DNA from: JAYUZR01 sp043751595
Lineage (GTDB): Bacteria; Patescibacteriota; UBA1384; CAILIB01
Direction: 5' to 3'
NCBI GenBank assembly: GCA_043751595.1
Contig: JAYUZR010000042.1
Span: forward strand, 1 to 64,000
DNA: 64,000 nucleotides
This document shows positions 41,877 through 50,431 of the stretch, piece by piece (position 1 is the stretch's first letter; each line of letters begins with the position of its first letter). The notes under the pieces are model-generated. The model was not told the origin of the DNA. It was given only the letters and a program-made list of their open reading frames with translations, and ran no database searches. The translations under genes were made by a program, and so were the position numbers.

Positions 41877-42140
41877 TTAAGCACCTAGCTGTTCTTTAAG
41901 ACGTTGAATCTCTTCTGGAGTGGTTGCAACTCCAGTGTACTTCAACTCTGGTAAGCCTAGTTCGTTTATGCGGAAGTATTCATTTATGTTGTCGTGGCGG
42001 TGCCTTCGCTCTAGAGGGGATTCACTCAAGTAAAGCGCGCACGCCTTCTCTAAAAGAACATCAAATGAAACATTCTCCTCAAGCGCCCTAAGCTTTAGTT
42101 TGTGAGAGACCACATCGGGAATCTGAAAAGTGTGTTTCAT
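41877..42140 (-). CDS. Probable VapB-like antitoxin
   Basis: 87 residues. The N-terminal 45 look like a ribbon-helix-helix domain (KHTFQIPDVVSHKLKLRALEENVSFDVLLEKA), the rest is a charged, probably disordered toxin-binding tail (TTPEEIQRLKEQL). It starts 6 bases after TACGAT, so it is probably leaderless. Paired with the PIN gene immediately downstream. Confidence 0.8.
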   Translation of the reverse strand: MKHTFQIPDVVSHKLKLRALEENVSFDVLLEKACALYLSESPLERRHRHDNINEYFRINELGLPELKYTGVATTPEEIQRLKEQLGA

Positions 42141-42181
42141 GCCCGCATCGTATTGATCGCTCCATTACATGTAAAGTCACC

Positions 42182-42212
42182 AAAAAGCCCCGGAAAAACC
42201 GGGGCTTTTTAT
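42182..42212. terminator. Bidirectional terminator
   Basis: Perfect 12-base arms (42182-42193 and 42199-42210), AAAAAGCCCCGG with a five-A loop, and T run on either strand. It ends the ABC exporter operon on the minus strand. Confidence 0.9.
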
Positions 42213-42228
42213 CTGACCGAGAAGCGTG

Positions 42229-43521
42229 TTATTCGTAACGTAAAGCCTCGATAGGATCTTTCTTAGCTGCATTGATGGCCGGAATCGTCCCAGAAAGAAA
42301 GGCAATAAACATAATACCGGCCGCAATCAGAAGCTGGCTTCCATAAGGGAAAATAAGAAGAGTAAGACCTTCAATATCTTTAAGAAACGTCTGCTGGGCA
42401 ACCGTATTAATTACTTGACCAGCAATACGAGCAAACCCAATACCGAGTAAGCTTCCCCAGAAACCAAGCAGAACGGCTTCAATACTGAAGAGTGAGAAAA
42501 TGGTGCCGCGACCAAGTCCGAGGGCTTTCATCAACCCAATTTCTTTAGTGCGCTCCTGCACGCTCATCAGCAAGGTATTTACGATACCAAAGGCCGCAGC
42601 AAGTAAGGCAATGATTCCAAAGCCATTAAGTACCGTGGTAACAGCCGTTACTGCGCTAAAGATAATTTGAGACTGCTGCTTGATAGTCTTTGCCTCGTAC
42701 CCATCGGCTAGCAGACTATCTTGCAGGGTTTTAAGCTGCGAATCCGTTAGGTCTTTATCGAACTCAGCAAAGAAAGCCGAGTATTGCTCAAGTTGAGCCT
42801 TAGGCAGCCCCTCTGTTTGGAAGGAATACATAGCATCAAACTCGGGAATACTGATAAACCCAGTAGCTGAGCCGATAAGACTTTTCTCTTGGAGCCCTAC
42901 TACTTTTGCCGTGTAAGCCTTTGTCTCGCCCTTAGCATTGGTAAGTTGGAAGGTAACTTTTTTATCGAGCAAATCCTCTGGCTTATCGAAGCCAAACCCC
43001 TTGGCATATACCTTAGGTAAGGCAACTTCGGGCTCTGTAGCGTCTTGACTAACCAAGCGCCCAGCAACAAGATCGGTGGTAATGCCGCTGGCGCGACTAA
43101 GATCTACCTGGTATTTATCTGCGACTCCTTCTAGTTGGACAAAATCGAGGCTCAAATTGCGAACGGCACGTACATTTTGCAGATCGGTTCGCTCTTTGAG
43201 CTTATCGAGGTCTTTTTGTACCAGAAGTACTGAACTACTTGGGCCTTGCCCACGAACATCGTTCTTTTTGCGGTCAGGGTTGTACTTAACAGGCAAGCTA
43301 GAATCTTGCGATGCATCGGGTTTAGGGACAATACCGAGGGTGTTTTCTGCGCCTAAATTACCAAGTTGGCTACTTAGGTAGTTTTGAATACCAAGCCCAG
43401 CTGCATTGGTAAGACTAAGCGTAAACGCACCAATAAAGATCGCGATTACGGTAAGAGAACTGCGCGATTTATTGCGCACCATATTGGCGCTGGCGGTTTG
43501 AAGAATATCAAGTAATTTCAT
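42229..43521 (-). CDS. MacB/FtsX-type ABC transporter permease
   Basis: 430 residues. N-terminal helix (SSLTVIAIFIGAFTLSLTNAAG), a large extracytoplasmic MacB-PCD-like domain (about 45-290), then three helices with the FtsX pattern (FGIVNTLLMSVQERTKEIGLMKALG). Mechanotransmission-type exporters of this kind move peptides, lipids or drugs, or control envelope proteins. The gene follows the ATPase gene by 8 bases. Confidence 0.92.
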   Translation of the reverse strand: MKLLDILQTASANMVRNKSRSSLTVIAIFIGAFTLSLTNAAGLGIQNYLSSQLGNLGAENTLGIVPKPDASQDSSLPVKYNPDRKKNDVRGQGPSSSVLLVQKDLDKLKERTDLQNVRAVRNLSLDFVQLEGVADKYQVDLSRASGITTDLVAGRLVSQDATEPEVALPKVYAKGFGFDKPEDLLDKKVTFQLTNAKGETKAYTAKVVGLQEKSLIGSATGFISIPEFDAMYSFQTEGLPKAQLEQYSAFFAEFDKDLTDSQLKTLQDSLLADGYEAKTIKQQSQIIFSAVTAVTTVLNGFGIIALLAAAFGIVNTLLMSVQERTKEIGLMKALGLGRGTIFSLFSIEAVLLGFWGSLLGIGFARIAGQVINTVAQQTFLKDIEGLTLLIFPYGSQLLIAAGIMFIAFLSGTIPAINAAKKDPIEALRYE

Positions 43522-43529
43522 AGGAGAAG

Positions 43530-44210
43530 TTAGACGAGACGTCCGTCTTTAATCTGAATCTTGCGCCCACAACGCTTAGCAAGATCTTCGTCGTGAGTAA
43601 CCACAATTAAGGTAATCCCCTGCTCTTTGTTTAGATCAAAAAGGAGTTGAACAATTTTCTCGCCGGTGGCGCTATCGAGGTTTCCGGTTGGCTCATCGGC
43701 AAAAATAATATCGGGCTTGTTTACCAAGGCACGAGCGATACAAACGCGCTGCTTTTGGCCACCACTTAAGTTATTTGCCTTTTGGTGCGCCTTATCTTCA
43801 AGCTCTACATCTTTTAGGGCCTGCATTGCTCGCTTAATGCGTTGCGCGCGCGGAACACCTGCAATTTTAAGCGGCAGCATTATGTTATTAAGCACGGTAT
43901 CATCCGCATTTAAGAAAAATTGCTGGAAGACAAACCCAAAGGTTTCGCTACGTAAAGAATCGAGTGCCTTACCCTTAAAGCTACCGGCAGACTTTCCGTT
44001 AATAAGCACCTTGCCAAAGGTTGGTGTGTCGAGCAGGGCCAAGATGTGCATGAGGGTGGTTTTCCCCGAGCCACTCTTACCCACCACCGCTACGCTCTCG
44101 CCTTTTTGGATGGCGATATCAATATCTTGAAGTGCTGGAACGGCGGTTTCACCCTTTCCGTAGACCCTCCCTAAGCCTTCAGTTGCAAGTACAGGTACAG
44201 CTGGTGTCAT
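43530..44210 (-). CDS. MacB/LolD-type ABC transporter ATPase
   Basis: 226 residues from the ATG at 44210. Walker A GKSGSGKTT, Q-loop FQQFFLNADDTV, signature LSGGQKQRV, Walker B IIFADEPTGNLD, H-loop VVTHDEDLA. The insertion and the TGNLD ending are typical of the MacB/LolD group. An upstream ATG at 44312 would overlap the AbrB-type gene. Forms an exporter with the permease just downstream. Confidence 0.94.
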   Translation of the reverse strand: MTPAVPVLATEGLGRVYGKGETAVPALQDIDIAIQKGESVAVVGKSGSGKTTLMHILALLDTPTFGKVLINGKSAGSFKGKALDSLRSETFGFVFQQFFLNADDTVLNNIMLPLKIAGVPRAQRIKRAMQALKDVELEDKAHQKANNLSGGQKQRVCIARALVNKPDIIFADEPTGNLDSATGEKIVQLLFDLNKEQGITLIVVTHDEDLAKRCGRKIQIKDGRLV

Positions 44211-44211
44211 A

Positions 44212-44448
44212 TTATGGTGTAGTTTGATCAAGAAATGCGAGGGCTGCGCTCTGCATTTGGCGAGCGTGCTCCTCAAAGGTATCAGGCTTAGCAACCACAA
44301 GTGCATCGCCACCCGGAGCTAAGAATACAAGAAGTTTATCACCGGCTTCAAGCTTAAGCTCGGTACGGCCATCGGTTGGAATAACTATCTGACCACGCTC
44401 ACCCAAGGTGACGGTGCCCAGTAGTTTTGGTTTGGGAAAAGGGAACAT
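44212..44448 (-). CDS. AbrB/SpoVT-type DNA-binding protein
   Basis: 78 residues. SpoVT-AbrB swapped-hairpin domain (GTVTLGERGQIVIPTDGRTELKLEAGDKLLVF) with a short helical tail. It ends 1 base before the ABC ATPase gene, so it is the first gene of the exporter operon and probably its regulator. TACGGT lies 6 bases before the ATG; two CATACTTT repeats lie just upstream. Confidence 0.88.
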   Translation of the reverse strand: MFPFPKPKLLGTVTLGERGQIVIPTDGRTELKLEAGDKLLVFLAPGGDALVVAKPDTFEEHARQMQSAALAFLDQTTP

Positions 44449-44461
44449 ACAAGCACCGTAT

Positions 44462-44478
44462 CATACTTTACATACTTT
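44462..44478 (-). promoter_or_regulatory. Tandem CATACTTT repeats upstream of the AbrB-type gene
   Basis: CATACTTT at 44462-44469 and 44471-44478 (plus strand), 9-base period, beginning 14 bases upstream of the start codon and just outside the TACGGT element. A likely operator for the AbrB-type protein; inference. Confidence 0.4.
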
Positions 44479-44502
44479 GCATATTAATCATATTTATCCC
44501 TT

Positions 44503-45069
44503 TCAGAGCAGTAATTGGTGGATCAGCCCCCAATACGAATACACGATATAGATAAAAAGGATGGTGACTGCCGGGAAAACAATAAGATTTTCAAACCACT
44601 TTCCGGTAATAATACGCAGCCCTTGAAAAGGATGTGGCGGAATCCCAAACATGTGCTGCATTGGGAAGAAAAGTGGGACACCTTCTACCGTAACCATGTC
44701 GGCCACTAAGTGGCTCAGATAGGCCGCCATCGAAACCCTAGTAAGTAGGAAGATATCGAGCCCCCACTGAGCTGGAACTTTTGCACCTAGCCAGGTGAGC
44801 AGCCACCATACCAGGCCAGCACCCAGCAAGGAGTGGGTAAGATTGCGGTGACTTAATAACGAGCCAGAGATTTTGCCCAAGTATTTTCCAGCTGGAATCC
44901 CTCGCCAAAAATCGCAGAGCGGTTGATCGACATCGGGTAAAAGGGCTAAAAAGTGCGAGAGCATCAGCACCGCAAATACCATGGCCGGCTGATAGCCGAC
45001 CGGATTGCTAAGCAAGTACACAGTAAAGCCAGTGGTGAGACCGATAAGTTGATGGGTGCGTCCGAGCAT
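44503..45069 (-). CDS. DUF457/YdjM-type membrane metal-dependent hydrolase
   Basis: 188 residues from the ATG at 45069. Four to five helices with the family residues: LGRTHQLIGL (His near the start), LLPDVDQPL, SHRNLTHSLLG and SHLVADMVTVEGVPLFFP. These conserved His/Asp are placed as a metal site in the membrane, as in LexA-regulated YdjM. Substrate unknown. TATACT lies 9 bases upstream of the ATG. Confidence 0.88.
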   Translation of the reverse strand: MLGRTHQLIGLTTGFTVYLLSNPVGYQPAMVFAVLMLSHFLALLPDVDQPLCDFWRGIPAGKYLGKISGSLLSHRNLTHSLLGAGLVWWLLTWLGAKVPAQWGLDIFLLTRVSMAAYLSHLVADMVTVEGVPLFFPMQHMFGIPPHPFQGLRIITGKWFENLIVFPAVTILFIYIVYSYWGLIHQLLL

Positions 45070-45170
45070 TATGAAGCTAGTATACACCGAGAGATTCACC
45101 CTTCCGACTACTGACAAAGAATGAAACTTGTGTTAGATTTTTGCGTGCCCATATGGGTATAGGAGAAAAT

Positions 45171-45815
45171 ATGAGTGGAAGGATAATCCTGATTCGCCAC
45201 GGCGAGTCAGAGTGGAACGAAGCCGGCCTATTTGCCGGGATTACGGATATTGCCCTCACCTCCAAAGGAGAGGATGAAGCGCGACAAACCGCCGAGCTAC
45301 TCTGCGAGCATGACGTAACGGTAGATACTGCTTTCTCGTCTCGATTAGTGCGCGCAGCGCGCACGCTAGAGATCATTGGTCAGAAAGTGCCAATCCAGCA
45401 AAAACATTATCACGCAGAGTTGCGCGAACGAGACTATGCCCAGTTTACCGGCATGAATAAAGCCGGAGTTAAAGCAATACATGGCGATCGCGCCTATAAG
45501 ACCCTGCGGCGCGGTTGGGATACCCGGGTTGGGGACGCAGAAACAGGTAAGGAAGTGTACGACCGAACGATGAGCTGGTTTGAGGCCCACGCACTTCCTC
45601 TCCTTCGCGAGGGTCAGACGGTGTTAGTGGTTTCGCACCACAACCCACTCCGCTCACTAACGGCTCACCTACAAGGAAATACTCCCGAGGAGCTAGCCGA
45701 GATCGAATTAGGAACCGCCGAGGCTCATGTGCATAAGATCGACTTTTCGGAGAGCAGACTCTCCAGAGAAGTCATTAAGCTTGGTGGAAACGCCAAGTAC
45801 GGCAAAAGGGCGTAA
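45171..45815 (+). CDS. Histidine-phosphatase superfamily, BPG-dependent phosphoglycerate mutase-like
   Basis: 214 residues from the ATG at 45171, with AGGAG 5-9 bases ahead. LIRHGESEWNEAGLFAG (catalytic His), DIALTSKGEDEA, SSRLVRAARTLEII, LRERDYAQFTGMNK and VVSHHNPLRSL follow the GpmA pattern closely. The RHG motif, the RERxYxxxxGxNK loop and the second His argue for mutase rather than generic phosphatase, although the GES-rich loop differs. gpmI at 12560 covers the same step, so this one may work on a related substrate. Confidence 0.82.
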   Translation: MSGRIILIRHGESEWNEAGLFAGITDIALTSKGEDEARQTAELLCEHDVTVDTAFSSRLVRAARTLEIIGQKVPIQQKHYHAELRERDYAQFTGMNKAGVKAIHGDRAYKTLRRGWDTRVGDAETGKEVYDRTMSWFEAHALPLLREGQTVLVVSHHNPLRSLTAHLQGNTPEELAEIELGTAEAHVHKIDFSESRLSREVIKLGGNAKYGKRA

Positions 45816-45821
45816 AAGAAA

Positions 45822-45855
45822 AGCCCCGCTCACTGGTAAGTGAACGGGGCTGATC
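45822..45855. terminator. Terminator between convergent genes
   Basis: Arms AGCCCCGCTCACT (45822-45834) and AGTGAACGGGGCT (45839-45851) with one mismatch and a GGTA loop. The T-rich side (TTTTCTTTT) is on the minus strand, so it mainly serves the gene ending at 45861. Confidence 0.85.
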
Positions 45856-45860
45856 TGTAC

Positions 45861-46445
45861 CTACCAGTTATGAATCTTCTCTTTTCGCTTTAGCTGTCCT
45901 AGTACTTTTTCCATACGCGCTTCCAGTACTTTTGTGTTGGTTGCCGTGGCAAGCCGGTGGGCAATGGCATACCAATTGGCCCGATCGAGCGATTCAAAGT
46001 ACTCCTTCTCTTCAGGGTGTTGCTCGAGCATATCCAGAAACTCGATAGGAACTTCCATGGTACTAGCGGGAGCATAGGCCCGCTCCCATCGCCCATCTTC
46101 TTTGGCTTTTTCAATATGCACTAGGCCGCTCGGCTGCATCCGCCCCTCGGCGATTAGGCGCTCTACCTTGGCCACGTTTACCTGCGACCACACCGATTTA
46201 GCCCTGCGCTGAGTAAAGCGAATCAAATACGAGACTTCATCGTAGCGATTTATCAGACCATCAATCCAGCCCCAACAGATGGCGGACTCCACTGCCTGTT
46301 CTATGAGAATTGTCTCAATGCCACTCCCCTTTTTGTAGAGACGCAGCCAGATACCGGTAGTTTGTTCGTGGCTTTGCGCCAGCCAAGCCTCAAACTCTCG
46401 AGGAGTTGTAAAGGCGAGGACGGGAAGATCTTTGTGGGTGAGCAT
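45861..46445 (-). CDS. YdeI/OmpD-associated family protein
   Basis: 194 residues. The family core is clear: FTTPREFEAWLAQSHEQTTGIWLRLYKK, AVESAICWGWIDGL, YLIRFTQRRAKSVWSQVN and the C-terminal helical half with EKEYFESLDRANWYAI. Members are linked to stress or antimicrobial-peptide resistance in some bacteria, with no known activity. It starts 6 bases after the deacetylase gene and shares its operon. Confidence 0.88.
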   Translation of the reverse strand: MLTHKDLPVLAFTTPREFEAWLAQSHEQTTGIWLRLYKKGSGIETILIEQAVESAICWGWIDGLINRYDEVSYLIRFTQRRAKSVWSQVNVAKVERLIAEGRMQPSGLVHIEKAKEDGRWERAYAPASTMEVPIEFLDMLEQHPEEKEYFESLDRANWYAIAHRLATATNTKVLEARMEKVLGQLKRKEKIHNW

Positions 46446-46451
46446 GATCGA

Positions 46452-47426
46452 CTACTTCAGCAACCCAACCAGCGACGTCCCGTTACTCACCCTAACTCTC
46501 GGTAACTGATACTGATCACCCGTAAACTCTTGCCCAGTAGCAACCCCAGGCTGCGTAGTGGTTGCTGAGCGATACCCAAGCTCGGCGGCTAGCCCAAGCG
46601 TTACATCGTTGTATTTGCCGGATGGGTAGCAAAAATCCAGCACCGGTACGCCGCCAAGTAGGGTCTCGAGCGCCTTTTTACTATCAGCGAGCTCGGCCCG
46701 CTGGCGATCGGGTGAAAGTGTAGCCAGGCTCTGGTGATCCACTGTATGAGAAGCAATCTCCATTCCCTCTCGATGCATCGCCACCATTTGCTCGTTGGTC
46801 ATATAATGGTTGTGTCCTAACTTACCTGAGACAATATAAAACACGGCCTTCATTCCCTCTTTTTGTAAGATAGGCAGGGCCTGGGTAAAGGCGTCGTCGT
46901 AGCCATCGTCGAAGGTAATAATGACTGGCTTTTCGGGCAGAGTACCCGCGGCGACATCGTTAAAACCAACCGAAGTATAGCCGAGGTGCTTAAGCTCGGA
47001 TAACTGCCGTGCAAGATTTTCGGGGCTTACCGAAAGGCCAATGCCAATTTTATCGTTTTGGTCCTGATAATCGCGAATGTAGTGATACATAAGGATAGGG
47101 ATCTGCTTACCCGCCGCCACCGAAAAAGCACTGGAACCACTGGGCAAAACTACCGGCTTGGCCAAAACGGGTGGAGTAGGCAGCGGCTTGGGCGTAGGGG
47201 TTGGCGTGGGCATAAGCGGATGCGGCACCACTAAATGCTCTTGGCCCGGGTCTAGGATTCTATCTGAAACCCCCATCATCTCTTGAGCCGAAGCACCGTG
47301 AGGGTGATGCGATACTACTTTTTTGGGTCGAAAAAAGACGACCGCCAAAAGACCAGCAATAACAAGCAGTGCAACACCAAGAAGCACTAAACGACGATAC
47401 GGAGAGGTGCGGATTCGAGTGGTCAT
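46452..47426 (-). CDS. Anchored polysaccharide deacetylase (NodB domain)
   Basis: 324 residues. N-terminal anchor (about 12-32), a Pro/Thr-rich spacer, then a NodB domain from about 105: MYHYIRD, motif 1 ITFDDGYDD, motif 2 ASHTVDHQSL (zinc His pair), CYPSGKYND and the end LPRVRVSNG. Likely removes N- or O-acetyl groups from peptidoglycan or exopolysaccharide outside the cell. TACCAT lies 10 bases before the ATG. The SGNH hydrolase gene is 42 bases upstream. Confidence 0.92.
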   Translation of the reverse strand: MTTRIRTSPYRRLVLLGVALLVIAGLLAVVFFRPKKVVSHHPHGASAQEMMGVSDRILDPGQEHLVVPHPLMPTPTPTPKPLPTPPVLAKPVVLPSGSSAFSVAAGKQIPILMYHYIRDYQDQNDKIGIGLSVSPENLARQLSELKHLGYTSVGFNDVAAGTLPEKPVIITFDDGYDDAFTQALPILQKEGMKAVFYIVSGKLGHNHYMTNEQMVAMHREGMEIASHTVDHQSLATLSPDRQRAELADSKKALETLLGGVPVLDFCYPSGKYNDVTLGLAAELGYRSATTTQPGVATGQEFTGDQYQLPRVRVSNGTSLVGLLK

Positions 47427-47468
47427 CTACCGGCCAATGGTACCAAGATTTAGCGCGCAACCCCAGAG

Positions 47469-48101
47469 CTAGGCAAGAATATGAGCGATTTGACGAGCCA
47501 AGGCCGCGTGTCCAGCCTCGGTAAGATGCACGCCATCTTCACCGACTTCCATCTCATCAGTGACATCAAGATATCCACAGCCAAGCTCTTCGCTCACCGT
47601 GCGGTATACCGCCAATAGATCGACCGACTTCTTGGTAGCGCCAGTATATTTTCCACCTTGCATGCAATACGGAGTGAGCTCGTTAACCAACGGCGGAGAT
47701 ACAACCAAAACGTTAGCCCCCAACCCACGACTCTGAATACGCGCAACCAGCGTGCGCAGCATCTCCCCTACTTCTTCAACCGAGAGAACGTAATCAGCCT
47801 TGAGCTCGTTGGTACCAAGCATCAGCACCACCCAATCAAGTGGAGCATGAGAATCGAGGCAAGGCAGAATATACTCCGCCGCACTTCGCCCTTCTTTACC
47901 TGGACGAGGGTCTTCGCTTTCCAGTGTGCGACTATTCAGCCCCTCTTCAAGAATCTCGAACCCATCTCCCAGTAACCCTTGCAGTACGCCAGTCCAGCGC
48001 AGATTGGCCGGGTAGCGCTCGTGACTAGACCCCGGGATATACCCCCAGGTATTAGAATCGCCAAAACACAGAATGCGGCGGGCTTGTGGGTTTTGATTCA
48101 T
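47469..48101 (-). CDS. SGNH/GDSL hydrolase
   Basis: 210 residues, no signal peptide visible. Block I ILCFGDSNTWGY (catalytic Ser), block III VLMLGTNELK, block V DGVHLTEAGH (catalytic Asp and His). An esterase, probably acting on acetylated sugars or lipids. The ATG overlaps the HD-domain gene by 4 bases and the deacetylase gene follows, so a carbohydrate de-esterification role is plausible. Confidence 0.9.
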   Translation of the reverse strand: MNQNPQARRILCFGDSNTWGYIPGSSHERYPANLRWTGVLQGLLGDGFEILEEGLNSRTLESEDPRPGKEGRSAAEYILPCLDSHAPLDWVVLMLGTNELKADYVLSVEEVGEMLRTLVARIQSRGLGANVLVVSPPLVNELTPYCMQGGKYTGATKKSVDLLAVYRTVSEELGCGYLDVTDEMEVGEDGVHLTEAGHAALARQIAHILA

Positions 48102-48679
48102 GGCAAGTAACTCGGATTACTAGCCAAAAAATCCATAATTTCATCAAAAAGTGGGGCAAGTTCGGGAGAAATTGAGACCTTTGCCCGCTTCATTATCTCA
48201 ATCTTGGGAATAGTAATATTCTGCTCCCTCCAGAGGCGACCACCATCAAGCATGATATTAAGCATCGGAATAATCTTATCCAACACATACACAAACTGGG
48301 CCTCGGGCGTTGTATTGGCCTCATATTCGGCAATAGTCTGGCTCATCTCCGGAAAATCGGGGAATTGCTCGGCAATCTTCTCGGCTGCCTCGCGCTCGCG
48401 CGCTTCCTTGCTATCAATACGGGCCTGGTCGCCATGCGCATGGGTATCACCGGCGTAGACCTCAACCAAATCGTGCACTAAGGCAAAGGCGAACACTTTT
48501 TCCATATCTAGCTGAAGGCCTTGTTTCTGAATGAGATACCAGGCAAGCATCGCCAACTGGTAACTATGCTCAGCATCGTTTTCTTTACGGTCTTCACCGG
48601 GAATATAAATGGCTCGCTCTACTTTCTGTAGAGCAACCATAAACTTGGTGAAGTTGAGAGAGGATTCCAGTAAGGACAT
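48098..48679 (-). CDS. HD-domain phosphohydrolase (YfbR/HDDC2-like)
   Basis: 193 residues. Metal ligands of the HD domain: H in DAEHSYQLAML, HD in FALVHDLVEVYAGD and the later D in VLDKIIPMLN. Similar proteins are 5'-deoxynucleotidases working in dNMP turnover. First gene of a four-gene run (HD, SGNH, deacetylase, YdeI). CATAGT, a weak -10, is 6 bases before the ATG. Confidence 0.88.
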   Translation of the reverse strand: MSLLESSLNFTKFMVALQKVERAIYIPGEDRKENDAEHSYQLAMLAWYLIQKQGLQLDMEKVFAFALVHDLVEVYAGDTHAHGDQARIDSKEAREREAAEKIAEQFPDFPEMSQTIAEYEANTTPEAQFVYVLDKIIPMLNIMLDGGRLWREQNITIPKIEIMKRAKVSISPELAPLFDEIMDFLASNPSYLP

Positions 48680-48720
48680 AGGAAAACTATGGCCGAACTA
48701 TTCGCTGAAAGCTAGGTGTT

Positions 48721-50421
48721 TCAGCCAAAGGTAAAGGCAAAAGCGCCAGTACCTGGAGTTACAAAGCGAAGCGTTATCGTGTGATCCCCACTCTTCTCAA
48801 AGGTAGCCAAGTGATAGAGGCGATCAGAATCAATGGTAAGTGCACCATTTACCACATCTCCCCCCGATACTTTTTCGCCATCAACCAGTACTTCAACCTT
48901 CCCAGTGGCCCCTGCGGGTGGGTTTATTACAAGATACACATCTTGAGCTTGCACCCGCATTTCTAGCTCCTCGGTACCGGTGGTTGCCATAATTCTCTCA
49001 TCATCCGCCTTCCAGGGACCGGCTATGCGCCACTCACCCGACTTTAGGCTAGTACTCGTTACTAGGCGCTCACGGCGGGCCAAGCCAAGATAGGTTTCGG
49101 GTGTGCGCTGGCCTTCACTTACATACTTGGTAGTAACTTTTGTGGAGCCAGGAAGTACCGCTGAAGCACTCGCTTCCTTTAATAGGGCCCGAATATTTGC
49201 TTCAGTCTCTTCATACGCCCCTTCCCCAAAGTGGGTATCGCGAACCTTCCCATTGGCATCAATCAAATAATGGGCTGGCCAATATTGATTACTGTATGCG
49301 CGCCAAGTGGTAAAATCGTTATCTTGGGCGACTGGGTACTTAATCTTAGCATCAGCAATAGCCCGAGCCACATTCTTTGGTTCTTTTTCAATGCTAAACT
49401 CAGGCGAGTGCACACCAATTACCACAAAACCCTGATCCTTATAGGTGTCATACCATTTGGTGACATACGGCAAGGTTCGCTGGCAATTAATGCAGGTGTA
49501 GGTCCAGAAATCGATGAGCACTACCTTACCCTTTAGACTGGCGAGTGTGAGCGGATCGCTATTAAGCCAGTTTGTAATACCGGTAAGCTCGGGGGCAGCA
49601 CCAAGCACGGGCAGGGTACTACCAGCTACGGTGGCTTTTTTATCGAGAGTAGATGAAGGCTCTGATCCGCTAAACTTCTTCAGTTGATTCTGCACTAATT
49701 CGCTCTGCTCAAGTTGCTGGGTAAGGCCGGCACTAAACTGACTTGGAACCTTAGTAAGTAGCACCGTTTGCAGGGTTCTATCGAGCCCAAATAACATTCC
49801 AACCGAGGTAAGAATCATAATAGCCCCAAATACCTGCTGAATCCGGGAAGTATACCTGGTAAGAACTTTTACTCGCTTAATAATTCCTTGGCCGCCGTAA
49901 ATAAGGGCAAGTAATGGAATGCTCGTGCCAAGCGCGTACGCAGCGGTAATAAAGACGGAAGCAAATGAAACGGTGCTGGTTGCGGCCAGGGTAATAACCG
50001 AAGCTACAATTGGTCCCACGCAAGGAGTCCAGACGAGACCTAAGCTAATACCGACCAGTATTCCTCCCCAAAAGTCGTTTCGCTCTTTTTTCATTCCATT
50101 ACTGGCTCCCATAAAACGCCCACTCCAGATCTCGAACATCACCAAGAACTTGGGAACAACCAATACCAAACCAAAAAGCATCAAGACCACAATCGCCACT
50201 ATCCTGAGCGCGTCCGGACTTAAGCCAAACTGCTTAGTAAGATAACTGAGCGAAAGCGTAAAAAAGGTAAAGCTACCAACCAACCCAACCACAATTCCTA
50301 GTGGACGCTTCTTACCCCCGCTCACTCCTGCCGAAAGTACTACTGGCAATATCGGTAAAATACAGGGGGCAAAAATGGTTGCCATCCCCGCCAGGAATGA
50401 GAAGAGGATAAGAATAATCAC
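48721..50421 (-). CDS. DipZ-like fusion: CcdA membrane domain, TlpA-type thioredoxin and C-terminal beta domain
   Basis: About 566 residues. The CcdA/DsbD membrane part (about 1-225) has IFAPCILPILPVV and a second Cys-Pro site in GLVWTPCVGPI, which carries electrons across the membrane. A TlpA-like redoxin (about 270-415) follows with IDFWTYTCINCQRT. The last 140 residues form a beta-rich domain as in mycobacterial DipZ. The upstream frame overlaps the thioredoxin gene, so I chose GTG at 50421; an ATG at 50385 would cut the first helix. It lies 10 bases after the Met-rich thioredoxin gene, in one redox operon. Confidence 0.9.
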   Translation of the reverse strand: MIILILFSFLAGMATIFAPCILPILPVVLSAGVSGGKKRPLGIVVGLVGSFTFFTLSLSYLTKQFGLSPDALRIVAIVVLMLFGLVLVVPKFLVMFEIWSGRFMGASNGMKKERNDFWGGILVGISLGLVWTPCVGPIVASVITLAATSTVSFASVFITAAYALGTSIPLLALIYGGQGIIKRVKVLTRYTSRIQQVFGAIMILTSVGMLFGLDRTLQTVLLTKVPSQFSAGLTQQLEQSELVQNQLKKFSGSEPSSTLDKKATVAGSTLPVLGAAPELTGITNWLNSDPLTLASLKGKVVLIDFWTYTCINCQRTLPYVTKWYDTYKDQGFVVIGVHSPEFSIEKEPKNVARAIADAKIKYPVAQDNDFTTWRAYSNQYWPAHYLIDANGKVRDTHFGEGAYEETEANIRALLKEASASAVLPGSTKVTTKYVSEGQRTPETYLGLARRERLVTSTSLKSGEWRIAGPWKADDERIMATTGTEELEMRVQAQDVYLVINPPAGATGKVEVLVDGEKVSGGDVVNGALTIDSDRLYHLATFEKSGDHTITLRFVTPGTGAFAFTFG

Positions 50422-50431
50422 GGCGAAGGAA

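Noticed and set aside
37849..42140. Defence island (Mrr-like nuclease plus VapBC-type pair)
   Set aside because: No restriction methylase, Cas, Abi or similar gene is nearby; the nuclease is in an operon with signalling genes, and a single toxin-antitoxin pair is not enough.
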